Shown here in pieces: positions 8,763-16,657 of a DNA stretch of 64,000 bases. Both the position numbers and the translations under genes were made by a program. Position 1 is the stretch's first letter. Each line of letters starts with the position of its first letter. Origin of the DNA: Streptococcus infantis (lineage in GTDB: Bacteria; Bacillota; Bacilli; Lactobacillales; Streptococcaceae); contig NZ_JYGT01000010.1 in assembly GCF_000960085.1 (NCBI RefSeq), positions 265,633-329,632 of the forward strand. Direction: 5' to 3'. Below the pieces are notes generated by a model. The model ran no database searches. It saw nothing but the letters and a program-made list of their open reading frames with translations, and had not been told where the DNA came from.

Positions 8763-9269
8763 ATGGGAATGATTGCAAATTATCAATATTTACCAGACAA
8801 CGAATTAGAACAAATAAAAGGTCTCTCGAATCAAGAAGATGACTTGTTAGATTTTGTCGAGAATTCCGCTGATAGTCATGATATCTTAATAGATATTGAC
8901 AAAATGTGGGATGCCTTGGTCTTTGTCATGACAGGATTTAGTAGTTCAGAATTTTTGGATGACAATACCTTGAGAGAGGCTGTTTTAGGGGTGACTCCTC
9001 TAGAGGATGTATCTGAATATATCGCCTATACTGAAAAAACAAAGCTAGCCGAGATTGTAGAAGCTTTAGAAAGTTTTGACATGGACAGATCCATGGCAGA
9101 CTTTAGTATGGTGGCCTGTAAGAAAGCCGACTTGTATCCTGATATTTGGGATTATCTTGAGGAAGAGGAAGAAATCAAAGATGATATTTCAATTTGCTTT
9201 GTCAAGATGAAAGAGTTTTATAAGGAAATCTTAGAGCTAAACGGGAATGTCTTAGTGACTATTTGTTAA
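8763..9269 (+). CDS. YfbM-like protein (DUF1877 family)
   Basis: The 168-residue acidic protein begins MGMIANYQYLPDNELEQI and contains LIDIDKMWDALVFVMTGFSS (about residues 42-61). Both are the conserved parts of the DUF1877/YfbM family, small cytosolic proteins of unknown biochemical function found in many bacteria. Length is typical for the family. AAAGGAG lies 8 bases before the ATG. It is followed after 31 bases by the cbrC-like gene, suggesting one mRNA. Confidence 0.75.
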   Translation: MGMIANYQYLPDNELEQIKGLSNQEDDLLDFVENSADSHDILIDIDKMWDALVFVMTGFSSSEFLDDNTLREAVLGVTPLEDVSEYIAYTEKTKLAEIVEALESFDMDRSMADFSMVACKKADLYPDIWDYLEEEEEIKDDISICFVKMKEFYKEILELNGNVLVTIC

Positions 9270-9300
9270 GGTTTTTATATTCCATTAGAAAGGTAATCCT

Positions 9301-10152
9301 ATGAATCCATTTTTAGAAAAATACATTACATTAAAAAAACAATACTTAGACCAAGATGGGCATCCTTCAAGTGTTGCAGCTCTTTATGATTTTGCTGATG
9401 AATTAGCTGAGTCAGATGATTTAGAAGCGAAGAAAGTCTTAGTTGACCTCTATGAACAATTGGGTCTCTACACTAGTGCCTATAGCTTATTTACCGAAAT
9501 CTTAGACAAACCTGATCGAAAACAGATAAAGAAACTGACCCGTTTACAAGAAATGAGTCAGAGTCATGGCGATCGTTTTGCCCTTCCTCGTCCTTTAAGA
9601 AAAAAAGAGAAGAAGCAGAGAAAAGAGCTATTACAGTCTTTACCACATTTTATCTATCATCCAGATCCGTTGGCTACAGGTTCATTTGTTGAAGGTGAAG
9701 CCAAGCTTTGTCCATCTTGTGGGAAAGAAAGCAATGTTTATTATGCCCTTATACCTTATAGTATAGAGGATATAGAATACCTTTGCCCATTTTGTATTGC
9801 AAACGGTCAAGCGGCCAAAAAATTTGATGCGGAATTTATCCAAGATGCCGAGTGGCAGGGTGAATTGGATCCAGAAAAGAATCAGCTGCTTTTTTGTCAG
9901 ACCCCAGGGTACTCTAGTTGGCAGGGAGAATATTGGCTTTCTTGTTGCCAAGATTATTGTGCTTACTTGGGTACAGTCGGAACTCGAGAATTGAAGGATA
10001 TGGGAATCGCTGAGCAAGTCTTGGCAGACTATGAAGCGCGTGAAGAATTTCAAGATATTGAAGAATACTTGGTTAAGGATGGCTCTCTCTGTGGCTACCT
10101 TTTCAGATGTCTCCACTGTCAAAAATACCAGATCTGGGTTGATGCAGATTAA
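9301..10152 (+). CDS. CbrC family protein with N-terminal helical extension
   Basis: The C-terminal 170 residues match the CbrC (UPF0167) family: FIYHPDPLATGSF, two Cys pairs (CPSCGKE and CPFC), AAKKFDAEF, TPGYSSWQGEYWLSCCQDYC and GYLFRCLHCQKYQIWVDAD. E. coli CbrC is linked to tolerance of colicin E2; the mechanism is unknown. The Cys clusters suggest zinc binding. This protein has an extra N-terminal region of about 110 residues (YDFADELAESDDLEAKKVLV) built of helical pairs, as often seen in Gram-positive members. GAAAGG precedes the ATG by 7 bases. Confidence 0.75.
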   Translation: MNPFLEKYITLKKQYLDQDGHPSSVAALYDFADELAESDDLEAKKVLVDLYEQLGLYTSAYSLFTEILDKPDRKQIKKLTRLQEMSQSHGDRFALPRPLRKKEKKQRKELLQSLPHFIYHPDPLATGSFVEGEAKLCPSCGKESNVYYALIPYSIEDIEYLCPFCIANGQAAKKFDAEFIQDAEWQGELDPEKNQLLFCQTPGYSSWQGEYWLSCCQDYCAYLGTVGTRELKDMGIAEQVLADYEAREEFQDIEEYLVKDGSLCGYLFRCLHCQKYQIWVDAD

Positions 10153-10170
10153 ATCTGAATGTGATTCACT

Positions 10171-10340
10171 ATGAAAATTAAAGAGAAGACTGTAGTTGGC
10201 GTCAAAAGCAAGTTAGTTTTTTGATGATTGCTCTACTGGCTATACCGATTGTACTGATAGAAGATAGTCCTTTCTTACTAATCGTTTTATTGGTTAGGAA
10301 TTTGCTTTTAATGAGAAAGAAAAGAATCATAAAGGAGTAG
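10171..10340 (+). pseudogene. Probable frameshifted remnant of a small membrane protein gene
   Basis: An ATG at 10171 opens MKIKEKTVVGVKSKLVF and stops at 10224, while the overlapping next frame continues as SFLMIALLAIPIVLIEDSPF and on through a hydrophobic stretch to RKKRIIKE and TAG at 10338-10340. Joined by one frameshift the two would make a short protein with one or two membrane segments. The second part alone (ATG at 10224) has no ribosome binding site. A degraded small gene is the simplest reading. Confidence 0.35.
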
Positions 10341-10346
10341 AGAGCC

Positions 10347-11363
10347 TTGGATAGAACGGTGATTATAGGTACTTTAATAGCTTTTGCAATCTTTAATCTG
10401 TTGCTAGGTCTGGGCTTTTATCTTTTTCTTAAGAAAAGGAGAGAAAATGGACAGTCATTGTACGAATCCCCTGTAAACCAACAAACTCGTACAGAAAAAC
10501 TGGGTCTTGGCGAGATTTTGGTTTACCTGACCTTGATTGCTATTGCTGGGGTCTTTGCTTTTCAGACCTTAAATAGAGGTGGTGTGGGGAATTCTATTTT
10601 AGCCAAAATGATTATCCTTCCAGCTCTAATGGCCCTCTTCAATGCTCGAAAAAGGACTGGAAAGTCTTTACTTGCCCTCCTTATAACCTTTATGGTCTTT
10701 CTGGTAGGAGTCATGTTTAATCTCACGATTGGTTTGCCACCTCAAGCACCAATTTTGCAAATTAATGAAAGTAAAATCATTTTAGCAGAAACTAAAGCCA
10801 GTGAGCTGATGGATGCTGGATTTGACATCTATGTAAGACAGAGCGATGGTGGTAGCGGCTACGAAGAGCTCCTGACAGATGGCAGTTTCCAAAAGTATCC
10901 AGGCAATAAAACAGTTACCATCGAAAAAGGCTTCAGACTTGATAGCAATGCTGTTCCTTACGCTCCCTATCTCCTAGCAAAAGACGGCATAGTACTGGGG
11001 AGTATTTCCTTTTACGGTGCTGAGGACCAGAATGTGGCTTTAGAAGATTCTAAGGTTATTCAGGTCCGATTTAACAAGGAAAGCATTGAAGCAGCTAAAG
11101 AACATTCTATAATTTTGAAATTGGATGAATTCGACTTGACTAGTCGACTGGATGTTCCACTTGTTCAAGAAACTTTCAAAAAGCATCTATGGTCAATTCC
11201 ACCAACAAATACAAGTGATGTCACTCAATTGTGGTATGGATTACAGTGGTCAAGTAACAGTGACTCTCTATTTTGGAATGAGTATTATAGTCTTATCCGT
11301 CTAGATGAAAATTATTTGATGATTGATTTTGAATTAGCAGTCCAAATAGCACGAGATGAGTAG
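10347..11363 (+). CDS. Multi-pass membrane protein with extracytoplasmic domain; paralogue of the 7622-8641 product
   Basis: The 338-residue protein has membrane segments near residues 4-27, 54-74, 84-100 and 107-127, then a soluble domain of about 200 residues starting IILAETKASELMDAGF (about 144-159), the motif shared with the reverse-strand protein at 7622-8641. Start is TTG at 10347 with AAAGGAG (10331-10337) 9 bases upstream; no nearby ATG has such a site. It is followed by a strong terminator and then the leader of the polyamine operon. Family and function not recognised. Confidence 0.6.
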   Translation: MDRTVIIGTLIAFAIFNLLLGLGFYLFLKKRRENGQSLYESPVNQQTRTEKLGLGEILVYLTLIAIAGVFAFQTLNRGGVGNSILAKMIILPALMALFNARKRTGKSLLALLITFMVFLVGVMFNLTIGLPPQAPILQINESKIILAETKASELMDAGFDIYVRQSDGGSGYEELLTDGSFQKYPGNKTVTIEKGFRLDSNAVPYAPYLLAKDGIVLGSISFYGAEDQNVALEDSKVIQVRFNKESIEAAKEHSIILKLDEFDLTSRLDVPLVQETFKKHLWSIPPTNTSDVTQLWYGLQWSSNSDSLFWNEYYSLIRLDENYLMIDFELAVQIARDE

Positions 11364-11402
11364 ATAGGATTTTGAATAGTTGACTGTAGTTATAACTAAT
11401 TA

Positions 11403-11431
11403 AGGAACTAATCGATTTAGTTCCTTTTTTT
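11403..11431 (+). terminator. Intrinsic terminator
   Basis: AGGAACTAA (11403-11411) pairs with TTAGTTCCT (11417-11425) around a 5-base loop and is followed by a run of seven T. It lies about 40 bases after the stop of the membrane protein gene and insulates it from the polyamine leader promoter. Confidence 0.9.
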
Positions 11432-11524
11432 ATTTCAATATAAATATGAAAAAGTTTTCATTTTTTCCAAATAGTAAATTCACGAACGAAAAATCAAATT
11501 ATTTATTAAAGTTTCACAAAATAC

Positions 11525-11553
11525 TTTACAAGATAGTGAAAACATGATATAGT
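11525..11553 (+). promoter_or_regulatory. Sigma-70-type promoter of the polyamine leader RNA
   Basis: TTTACA at 11525-11530 and TATAGT at 11548-11553 are separated by exactly 17 bases, close to the consensus housekeeping promoter. Transcription would begin near 11560, giving the structured RNA that follows. No other promoter of this quality is visible before speA. Confidence 0.8.
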
Positions 11554-11559
11554 AATGAA

Positions 11560-11890
11560 GCTTAGAAAATGAGATGATGTTTTCTAGCAAATATAAACCC
11601 GAGTAAAAAATGCCTACGGACAGGCAGGGTTGAATGCCGAAGCGTGGTTGGAAAGCCACATTATTGATAGGGTTAAAAGCCTACTTTTATAAGTTGATGT
11701 TAGGACACTTGTCCTAATTCGTATAGATTTGTTAGTGTGGTGAAAGCACACGTCATCTTGTGAAACGATCAATAAAGTACGTAATATTTGCTACTAGAGA
11801 GTTAGGAAACATCAGGAACAGACATACTCAAAAGAAACAAACATAAACACGTCAGTAGATTGTAGAGCAGGTGCCAACCTGCTCTTTTTT
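11560..11890 (+). ncRNA. Structured non-coding RNA / leader of the polyamine operon, about 330 nt
   Basis: Between the promoter above and the T-run at 11885-11890 there is no sizeable ORF but many helices: TGCCT/AGGCA (11611-11626), GTGGTT/AGCCAC closing a GGAA tetraloop (11644-11659), TTAGGAC/GTCCTAA (11700-11717), GTGTG/CACAC with a GAAA-type loop (11735-11751) and AGAAAA/TTTTCT (11564-11585). Long-range pairs are also possible: TAGCAAATAT (11585-11594) with ATATTTGCTA (11784-11793), GTTGATG (11693-11699) with CATCA/AAC (11810-11819), and GAGTA (11601-11605) with TACTC (11825-11829). The last two would form pseudoknots with the first. It ends in an intrinsic terminator 45 bases before speA. 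It does not match tmRNA, RNase P RNA, SRP RNA, T-box, lysine, SAM, TPP or glycine signatures as I remember them. It may be a free small RNA or a cis-acting attenuator; I cannot name it. Confidence 0.75.
11864..11890 (+). terminator. Intrinsic terminator at the end of the polyamine leader RNA
   Basis: AGAGCAGGT (11864-11872) and ACCTGCTCT (11877-11885) form a 9-bp stem with a GCCA loop followed by six T. As only 44 bases separate it from speA and no promoter is seen there, operon transcription probably depends on read-through, so this may be a regulated attenuator. I found no clear competing antiterminator strand by eye. Confidence 0.85.
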
Positions 11891-11934
11891 CATAAGTATC
11901 CTTTAGAGCCTTACATGGTTAAGGTGAGAAAACT

Positions 11935-13413
11935 ATGATAAAGGAGTATGTCTTTATAATGTTAAATCAAAACCAAGCTCCCATCTATGAGGGATTGGTC
12001 AAGTTACGAAAAAAAAGAATTGTCCCATTTGATGTACCAGGTCATAAGCGTGGCCGTGGAAATCCAGAGTTGGTCGAACTTTTAGGGGAGAAATGCGTTG
12101 GTATTGATGTCAATTCTATGAAGCCCTTGGATAATCTGGGACATCCTATTTCGATTATCCGAGAAGCAGAGGAGTTGGCTGCAGAAGCCTTTGGTGCTGC
12201 TCATGCCTTCTTAATGATTGGCGGAACAACATCATCAGTTCAAACCATGATTCTCTCTACCTGTAAAGCAGGTGACAAAATCATCCTTCCTCGAAACGTT
12301 CATAAATCAGCTATCAATGCACTCGTTTTATGTGGCGCCATTCCCATTTATATCGAGATGAGTGTGGATCCAAAAATCGGTATTGCACTGGGACTTGAAA
12401 ATGAGCGTGTAGCTCAAGCTATTAAGGAAAATCCAGATGCCAAGGCTATCCTAATCAACAATCCAACCTATTATGGGATTTGTTCAGACCTTAAGGGGCT
12501 AACAGAGATGGCTCACGCTGCAGGAATGAAAGTCTTAGTAGATGAAGCGCACGGGGCCCATCTACATTTTACAGATAAACTTCCCCTATCTGCTATGGAC
12601 GCAGGAGCTGATATGTCAGCTGTATCCATGCATAAGTCTGGTGGCAGCTTGACACAAAGTTCGCTTCTTTTAGTTGGGGATCAGATGAATCCTGAGTACG
12701 TTCGTCAAATTATTAACCTGACACAGTCAACATCAGCATCTTATCTGTTAATGGCTAGTCTAGATGTTTCTCGTAGAAACCTAGCCCTTCGTGGTAAGGA
12801 GTCCTTTGAGAAGGTCATTGAGCTGTCAGAGTATGCTCGTCGTGAAATCAATGCCATCGGTGGCTACTACGCCTACTCAAAAGAGTTAATAGACGGTGTC
12901 TCGGTTTGTGATTTTGATGTGACTAAGTTGTCAGTCTACACCCAAGGTATCGGTTTAACAGGGATTGAGGTTTATGATCTCCTACGAGACGAATATGACA
13001 TTCAGATTGAATTTGGCGACATTGGGAATATCTTGGCCTATATTTCGATTGGTGATCGGATTCAAGACATCGAGCGCTTGGTAGGTGCTTTGGCTGATAT
13101 CAAGAGACTTTACTCGAGAGATGGGAAGGACTTGATTGCTGGAGAATATATCCAGCCAGAGTTGGTGCTCTCTCCTCAGGAAGCCTTTTATTCAGAAAGA
13201 AAAAGTTTAACCTTGGATGAATCCGTTGGACAAGTCTGTGGGGAATTTGTCATGTGCTATCCTCCAGGAATTCCAATTCTAGCGCCAGGTGAACGGATTA
13301 CACGAGAAATTGTTGATTATATCCAATTTGCCAAAGAACGTGGTTGTTCCCTCCAAGGAACGGAAGATCCAGAGGTCAATCACATCAATGTTATTGAGAG
13401 AAAGGAGAACTAG
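11935..13413 (+). CDS. speA: Arginine decarboxylase, aminotransferase-fold (SpeA)
   Basis: The 492-residue PLP enzyme belongs to the Orn/Lys/Arg decarboxylase class of fold type I. It has FDVPGHKRGRGNPEL near the start (about 32-46), PRNVHKS (119-125), DEAHGAH (203-209) and the PLP lysine in SMHKSGGSLTQSS (Lys234). The family is often labelled lysine decarboxylase, but the pneumococcal orthologue is known as an arginine decarboxylase making agmatine, and the downstream aguA-aguB genes use agmatine. AAGGTGAG lies 6 bases before the ATG at 11935; an ATG at 11959 (MLNQNQAP) is an alternative. It is the first gene of a tightly packed six-gene operon. Confidence 0.9.
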   Translation: MIKEYVFIMLNQNQAPIYEGLVKLRKKRIVPFDVPGHKRGRGNPELVELLGEKCVGIDVNSMKPLDNLGHPISIIREAEELAAEAFGAAHAFLMIGGTTSSVQTMILSTCKAGDKIILPRNVHKSAINALVLCGAIPIYIEMSVDPKIGIALGLENERVAQAIKENPDAKAILINNPTYYGICSDLKGLTEMAHAAGMKVLVDEAHGAHLHFTDKLPLSAMDAGADMSAVSMHKSGGSLTQSSLLLVGDQMNPEYVRQIINLTQSTSASYLLMASLDVSRRNLALRGKESFEKVIELSEYARREINAIGGYYAYSKELIDGVSVCDFDVTKLSVYTQGIGLTGIEVYDLLRDEYDIQIEFGDIGNILAYISIGDRIQDIERLVGALADIKRLYSRDGKDLIAGEYIQPELVLSPQEAFYSERKSLTLDESVGQVCGEFVMCYPPGIPILAPGERITREIVDYIQFAKERGCSLQGTEDPEVNHINVIERKEN

Positions 13414-14274
13414 ATGGATTTATGGTTTTCTGAGGTTCACACTCCAGATGTGAAATTGTCCTTGAGAACAGCTAAGCAACTCTACGCTGGTAAAAGTGAA
13501 TGGCAGGATATTGAAGTTTTAGATACGCCTGCTTTTGGGAAGATATTGATTTTAAATGGGCATGTCTTGTTTTCAGATGCAGATGATTTTGTCTACAATG
13601 AAATGACAGTTCATGTTCCAATGGCTGTCCATCCTAATCCAAAGAAAGTTTTGGTTATCGGGGGTGGCGACGGTGGTGTTGCCCAAGTATTAACGCTTTA
13701 TCCTGAATTGGAACAAATCGATATCGTGGAACCGGATGAGATGTTGGTTGAGGTCTGTCGAGAGTATTTTCCAGACTTTGCTGCAGGGCTAGATGATCCT
13801 CGTGTTACCATCTACTACCAAAATGGACTTCGCTTTTTACGAAATTGCGAAGATGATTACGACATTATCATCAATGATGCGACTGATCCATTTGGACATA
13901 CAGAAGGTCTCTTTACAAAGGAATTTTACGGCAATAGTTACCGTGCTCTGAAAGAAGATGGTATTATGATTTACCAGCATGGTAGTCCTTTCTTTGACGA
14001 AGATGAGTCAGCTTGCCGAAGCATGCACCGCAAGGTCAATCAAGCCTTTCCAATCAGTCGGGTTTATCAGGCACATATCCCTACTAGTCCTGCTGGCTAT
14101 TGGTTATTTGGATTTGCATCAAAAAAATACCACCCTGTCAAAGATTTTGATAAAGAAGGCTGGAAAAAACGCCAGCTATTCACAGAATACTATACTGCAA
14201 ACTTACACGTTGGTGCCTTTATGTTGCCAAAATACGTTGAAGACATTTTAGAAGAAGAGGAAGGAAAAAAATGA
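13414..14274 (+). CDS. speE: Spermidine synthase-family aminopropyltransferase (SpeE)
   Basis: The 286-residue protein has the polyamine aminopropyltransferase layout: SDADDFVYNEMTVHVPM (about 54-70), the nucleotide-binding GGGDGG (83-88), the acidic IVEPDE (104-109) and the catalytic-loop NDATDPFGHTEGLF (154-167, with Asp155 and Asp158). The family transfers an aminopropyl group from decarboxylated SAM to putrescine. No speD (SAM decarboxylase) is in this window, so its donor supply here is unclear. The ATG follows the speA stop directly, with AAAGGAG inside the end of speA, and its stop overlaps the next gene by four bases. Confidence 0.9.
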   Translation: MDLWFSEVHTPDVKLSLRTAKQLYAGKSEWQDIEVLDTPAFGKILILNGHVLFSDADDFVYNEMTVHVPMAVHPNPKKVLVIGGGDGGVAQVLTLYPELEQIDIVEPDEMLVEVCREYFPDFAAGLDDPRVTIYYQNGLRFLRNCEDDYDIIINDATDPFGHTEGLFTKEFYGNSYRALKEDGIMIYQHGSPFFDEDESACRSMHRKVNQAFPISRVYQAHIPTSPAGYWLFGFASKKYHPVKDFDKEGWKKRQLFTEYYTANLHVGAFMLPKYVEDILEEEEGKK

Positions 14275-15530
14275 GTCGTTTATTAGTGATTGGATGTGGG
14301 GGCGTTGCCCAAGTTGCTATCTCAAAGATTTGTCAAGATAGCGAAACCTTTACAGAGATTATGATTGCCAGCCGTACCAAGTCAAAATGTGATGACTTGA
14401 AAGCTAAATTAGAGGGAAAAACAAGTACTAAAATTGAAACAGCTGCTCTTGATGCTGACAAGGTAGAAGAAGTCATTGCCTTGATTGAAAGCTACAAGCC
14501 AGAAGCTGTTTTGAACGTAGCTCTACCATACCAAGATTTGACCATTATGGACGCTTGCTTGGCAACGGGAGTTCACTATATCGACACAGCCAACTATGAG
14601 GCTGAAGACACAGAAGACCCTGAATGGCGTGCGATTTATGAGAAACGCTGCAAAGATCTTGGATTTACGGCTTACTTTGATTATTCATGGCAATGGGCTT
14701 ACCAAGAAAAATTCAAAGAAGCTGGCTTGACAGCTCTTCTTGGTTCTGGATTTGACCCAGGGGTAACTAGCGTCTTCTCAGCATACGCTCTGAAACACTA
14801 TTTTGATGAAATTCACTATATCGACATTTTAGACTGTAATGGTGGTGACCATGGTTATCCATTTGCAACTAACTTTAACCCAGAAATCAATCTTCGCGAG
14901 GTTTCTGCGCCAGGTTCTTACTGGGAAGATGGAAAATGGGTAGAAGTAGAAGCTATGTCTATCAAACGTGAGTATGATTTCCCTCAAGTTGGTGAAAAAG
15001 ACATGTATCTTCTTCACCACGAAGAAATTGAATCGCTGGCTAAAAACATCCCAGGAGTTAAACGTATTCGTTTCTTCATGACTTTTGGTCAATCTTATCT
15101 AACCCACATGAAATGCTTGGAAAACGTTGGGCTCCTTCGTACAGATACTATTAACTTTAACGGTCAAGAAATCGTGCCGATTCAATTTTTGAAAGCCTTG
15201 CTTCCAGATCCTGCAAGCCTTGGCCCACGTACCGTTGGAAAAACCAATATCGGATGTATCTTTACAGGTGTCAAAGATGGTATTGAAAAGACTATCTACA
15301 TCTACAATGTTTGCGACCATCAGGAGTGCTACGCAGAAGTTGGTTCGCAGGCTATCTCTTACACAACAGGTGTTCCTGCCATGATTGGGACAAAATTAGT
15401 GATGGATGGTACTTGGAAACAACCAGGAGTGTATAATCTTGAAGAGTTGGATCCAGATCCATTCATGGAAGCTTTGAATAAATACGGTTTACCATGGGTT
15501 GTGGTTGAAAATCCGCAAATGGTGGACTAA
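14271..15530 (+). CDS. Carboxy(nor)spermidine dehydrogenase/synthase, saccharopine-dehydrogenase family
   Basis: The 419-residue enzyme starts with a Rossmann nucleotide-binding motif (VIGCGGVAQVAISKI, about 5-19) and contains GSGFDPGVTSVFSAYA (about 157-172), both typical of the saccharopine dehydrogenase-like (Lys9) family. Followed by nspC, it is best read as the NADPH-dependent enzyme that condenses putrescine with aspartate-semialdehyde to carboxyspermidine, rather than a lysine-pathway enzyme. Its ATG overlaps the speE stop (ATGA) with AGGAAGGA upstream, and its TAA shares one base with the nspC ATG. Confidence 0.88.
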   Translation: MSRLLVIGCGGVAQVAISKICQDSETFTEIMIASRTKSKCDDLKAKLEGKTSTKIETAALDADKVEEVIALIESYKPEAVLNVALPYQDLTIMDACLATGVHYIDTANYEAEDTEDPEWRAIYEKRCKDLGFTAYFDYSWQWAYQEKFKEAGLTALLGSGFDPGVTSVFSAYALKHYFDEIHYIDILDCNGGDHGYPFATNFNPEINLREVSAPGSYWEDGKWVEVEAMSIKREYDFPQVGEKDMYLLHHEEIESLAKNIPGVKRIRFFMTFGQSYLTHMKCLENVGLLRTDTINFNGQEIVPIQFLKALLPDPASLGPRTVGKTNIGCIFTGVKDGIEKTIYIYNVCDHQECYAEVGSQAISYTTGVPAMIGTKLVMDGTWKQPGVYNLEELDPDPFMEALNKYGLPWVVVENPQMVD

Positions 15531-16657
15531 TGAAGTTAGAACAAGTACCAACACCATCCTATGTCATTGATTTAGCTAAACTAGAGGATAATTGCCGTAT
15601 TCTACAAGAGGTTCAAGAAAAGGCAGGCTGTAAGGTGTTGCTAGCTCAAAAGGCTTATTCCCTCTATAAAACCTATCCTTTGATTAGCCAGTATCTTTTT
15701 GGTACTACGGCTAGTGGTCTTTATGAAGCTAAGTTAGCTAGAGAAGAGTTCCCAGGGGAAGTCCATGTATTTGCTCCTGCTTTTAAAGAAGCAGATATGG
15801 AAGAGCTGCTTCAAATATCTAATCACATTGTTTTTAACTCAGAGAGACAACTACGAAAATATGGTCAAACTTGTCGTGAGGCTGGTATCAGTGTAGGTCT
15901 ACGCCTCAATCCTCAGTGTTCTACTCAGGGAGATCACGCGCTCTATGACCCTTGTGCTCCTGGATCCCGTTTTGGAGTGACTCAAGACAAAATACCAAGT
16001 GATTTGCTGGACTTGGTGGATGGGCTTCATTTTCATACTCTTTGTGAGCAAGGGGCAGATGATTTACAAACGACTTTGAAAGCAGTAGAAGACCAGTTTG
16101 GTGCCTATTTGCACCAAGTTAAATGGCTCAATATGGGTGGTGGACATCACATTACGAGAGATGACTACGATGTGGACTTACTGATTTCTGAGATTAAACG
16201 GATTCGAGAAACCTATAACCTTGATGTCTATATAGAACCAGGAGAAGCGATTGCACTCAATGCTGGTTATTTAGCTACTGAAGTTTTAGACATCGTTGAA
16301 AATGGGATTGAGACCCTAGTCTTAGATGCTTCAGCAAGCTGTCATATGCCAGATGTCCTTGAGATGCCCTATCGTCCTCCATTGAGAGATGGTTTTGAAG
16401 CCCAAGAAAAAACTTATACTTATAGACTTTCTTCCAATACCTGTCTAACAGGTGATATCATTGGTGACTATAGCTTTGAAAATCCAGTTGAGATTGGAGA
16501 TAGATTGTACTTCGAGGATATGGCAATCTACTCCTTTGTCAAAAATAATACCTTTAACGGGATTGGACTGCCAAGTTTGTATGTGATGGATAGAGAGGGT
16601 AAATGCAGTCTAGTCAAGGCCTTTGGCTACCAAGACTTTAAGGAGAGATTATCATGA
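15530..16657 (+). CDS. nspC: Carboxynorspermidine/carboxyspermidine decarboxylase (NspC)
   Basis: The 375-residue protein is a PLP-dependent alanine-racemase-fold decarboxylase. The PLP lysine lies in [15 protein letters not shown] (Lys41), the phosphate-binding segment is [13 protein letters not shown], and the second active-site part is [12 protein letters not shown] near the C-terminus. It removes the carboxyl group from carboxyspermidine to give spermidine. The ATG overlaps the preceding stop by one base (TAATG), so translation is probably coupled; no strong ribosome binding site is seen. Its TGA overlaps the aguA ATG. Confidence 0.9.
   Translation: MKLEQVPTPSYVIDLAKLEDNCRILQEVQEKAGCKVLLAQKAYSLYKTYPLISQYLFGTTASGLYEAKLAREEFPGEVHVFAPAFKEADMEELLQISNHIVFNSERQLRKYGQTCREAGISVGLRLNPQCSTQGDHALYDPCAPGSRFGVTQDKIPSDLLDLVDGLHFHTLCEQGADDLQTTLKAVEDQFGAYLHQVKWLNMGGGHHITRDDYDVDLLISEIKRIRETYNLDVYIEPGEAIALNAGYLATEVLDIVENGIETLVLDASASCHMPDVLEMPYRPPLRDGFEAQEKTYTYRLSSNTCLTGDIIGDYSFENPVEIGDRLYFEDMAIYSFVKNNTFNGIGLPSLYVMDREGKCSLVKAFGYQDFKERLS

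Noticed and set aside
9682..10122. 146-codon reverse open frame inside the CbrC-like gene
   Set aside because: The forward frame has clear CbrC motifs; the reverse translation has no recognisable features.
11560..11890. Assignment of the polyamine leader to tmRNA, RNase P RNA, T-box, or the lysine, SAM, TPP or glycine riboswitch
   Set aside because: The conserved cores of these RNAs, as I know them, are missing (for example no GAGGAAAGUCC, no GGUGGNACCGCG, no tRNA-like end). A GCCGAAG stretch is reminiscent of lysine riboswitches, but the rest of that consensus is not there.
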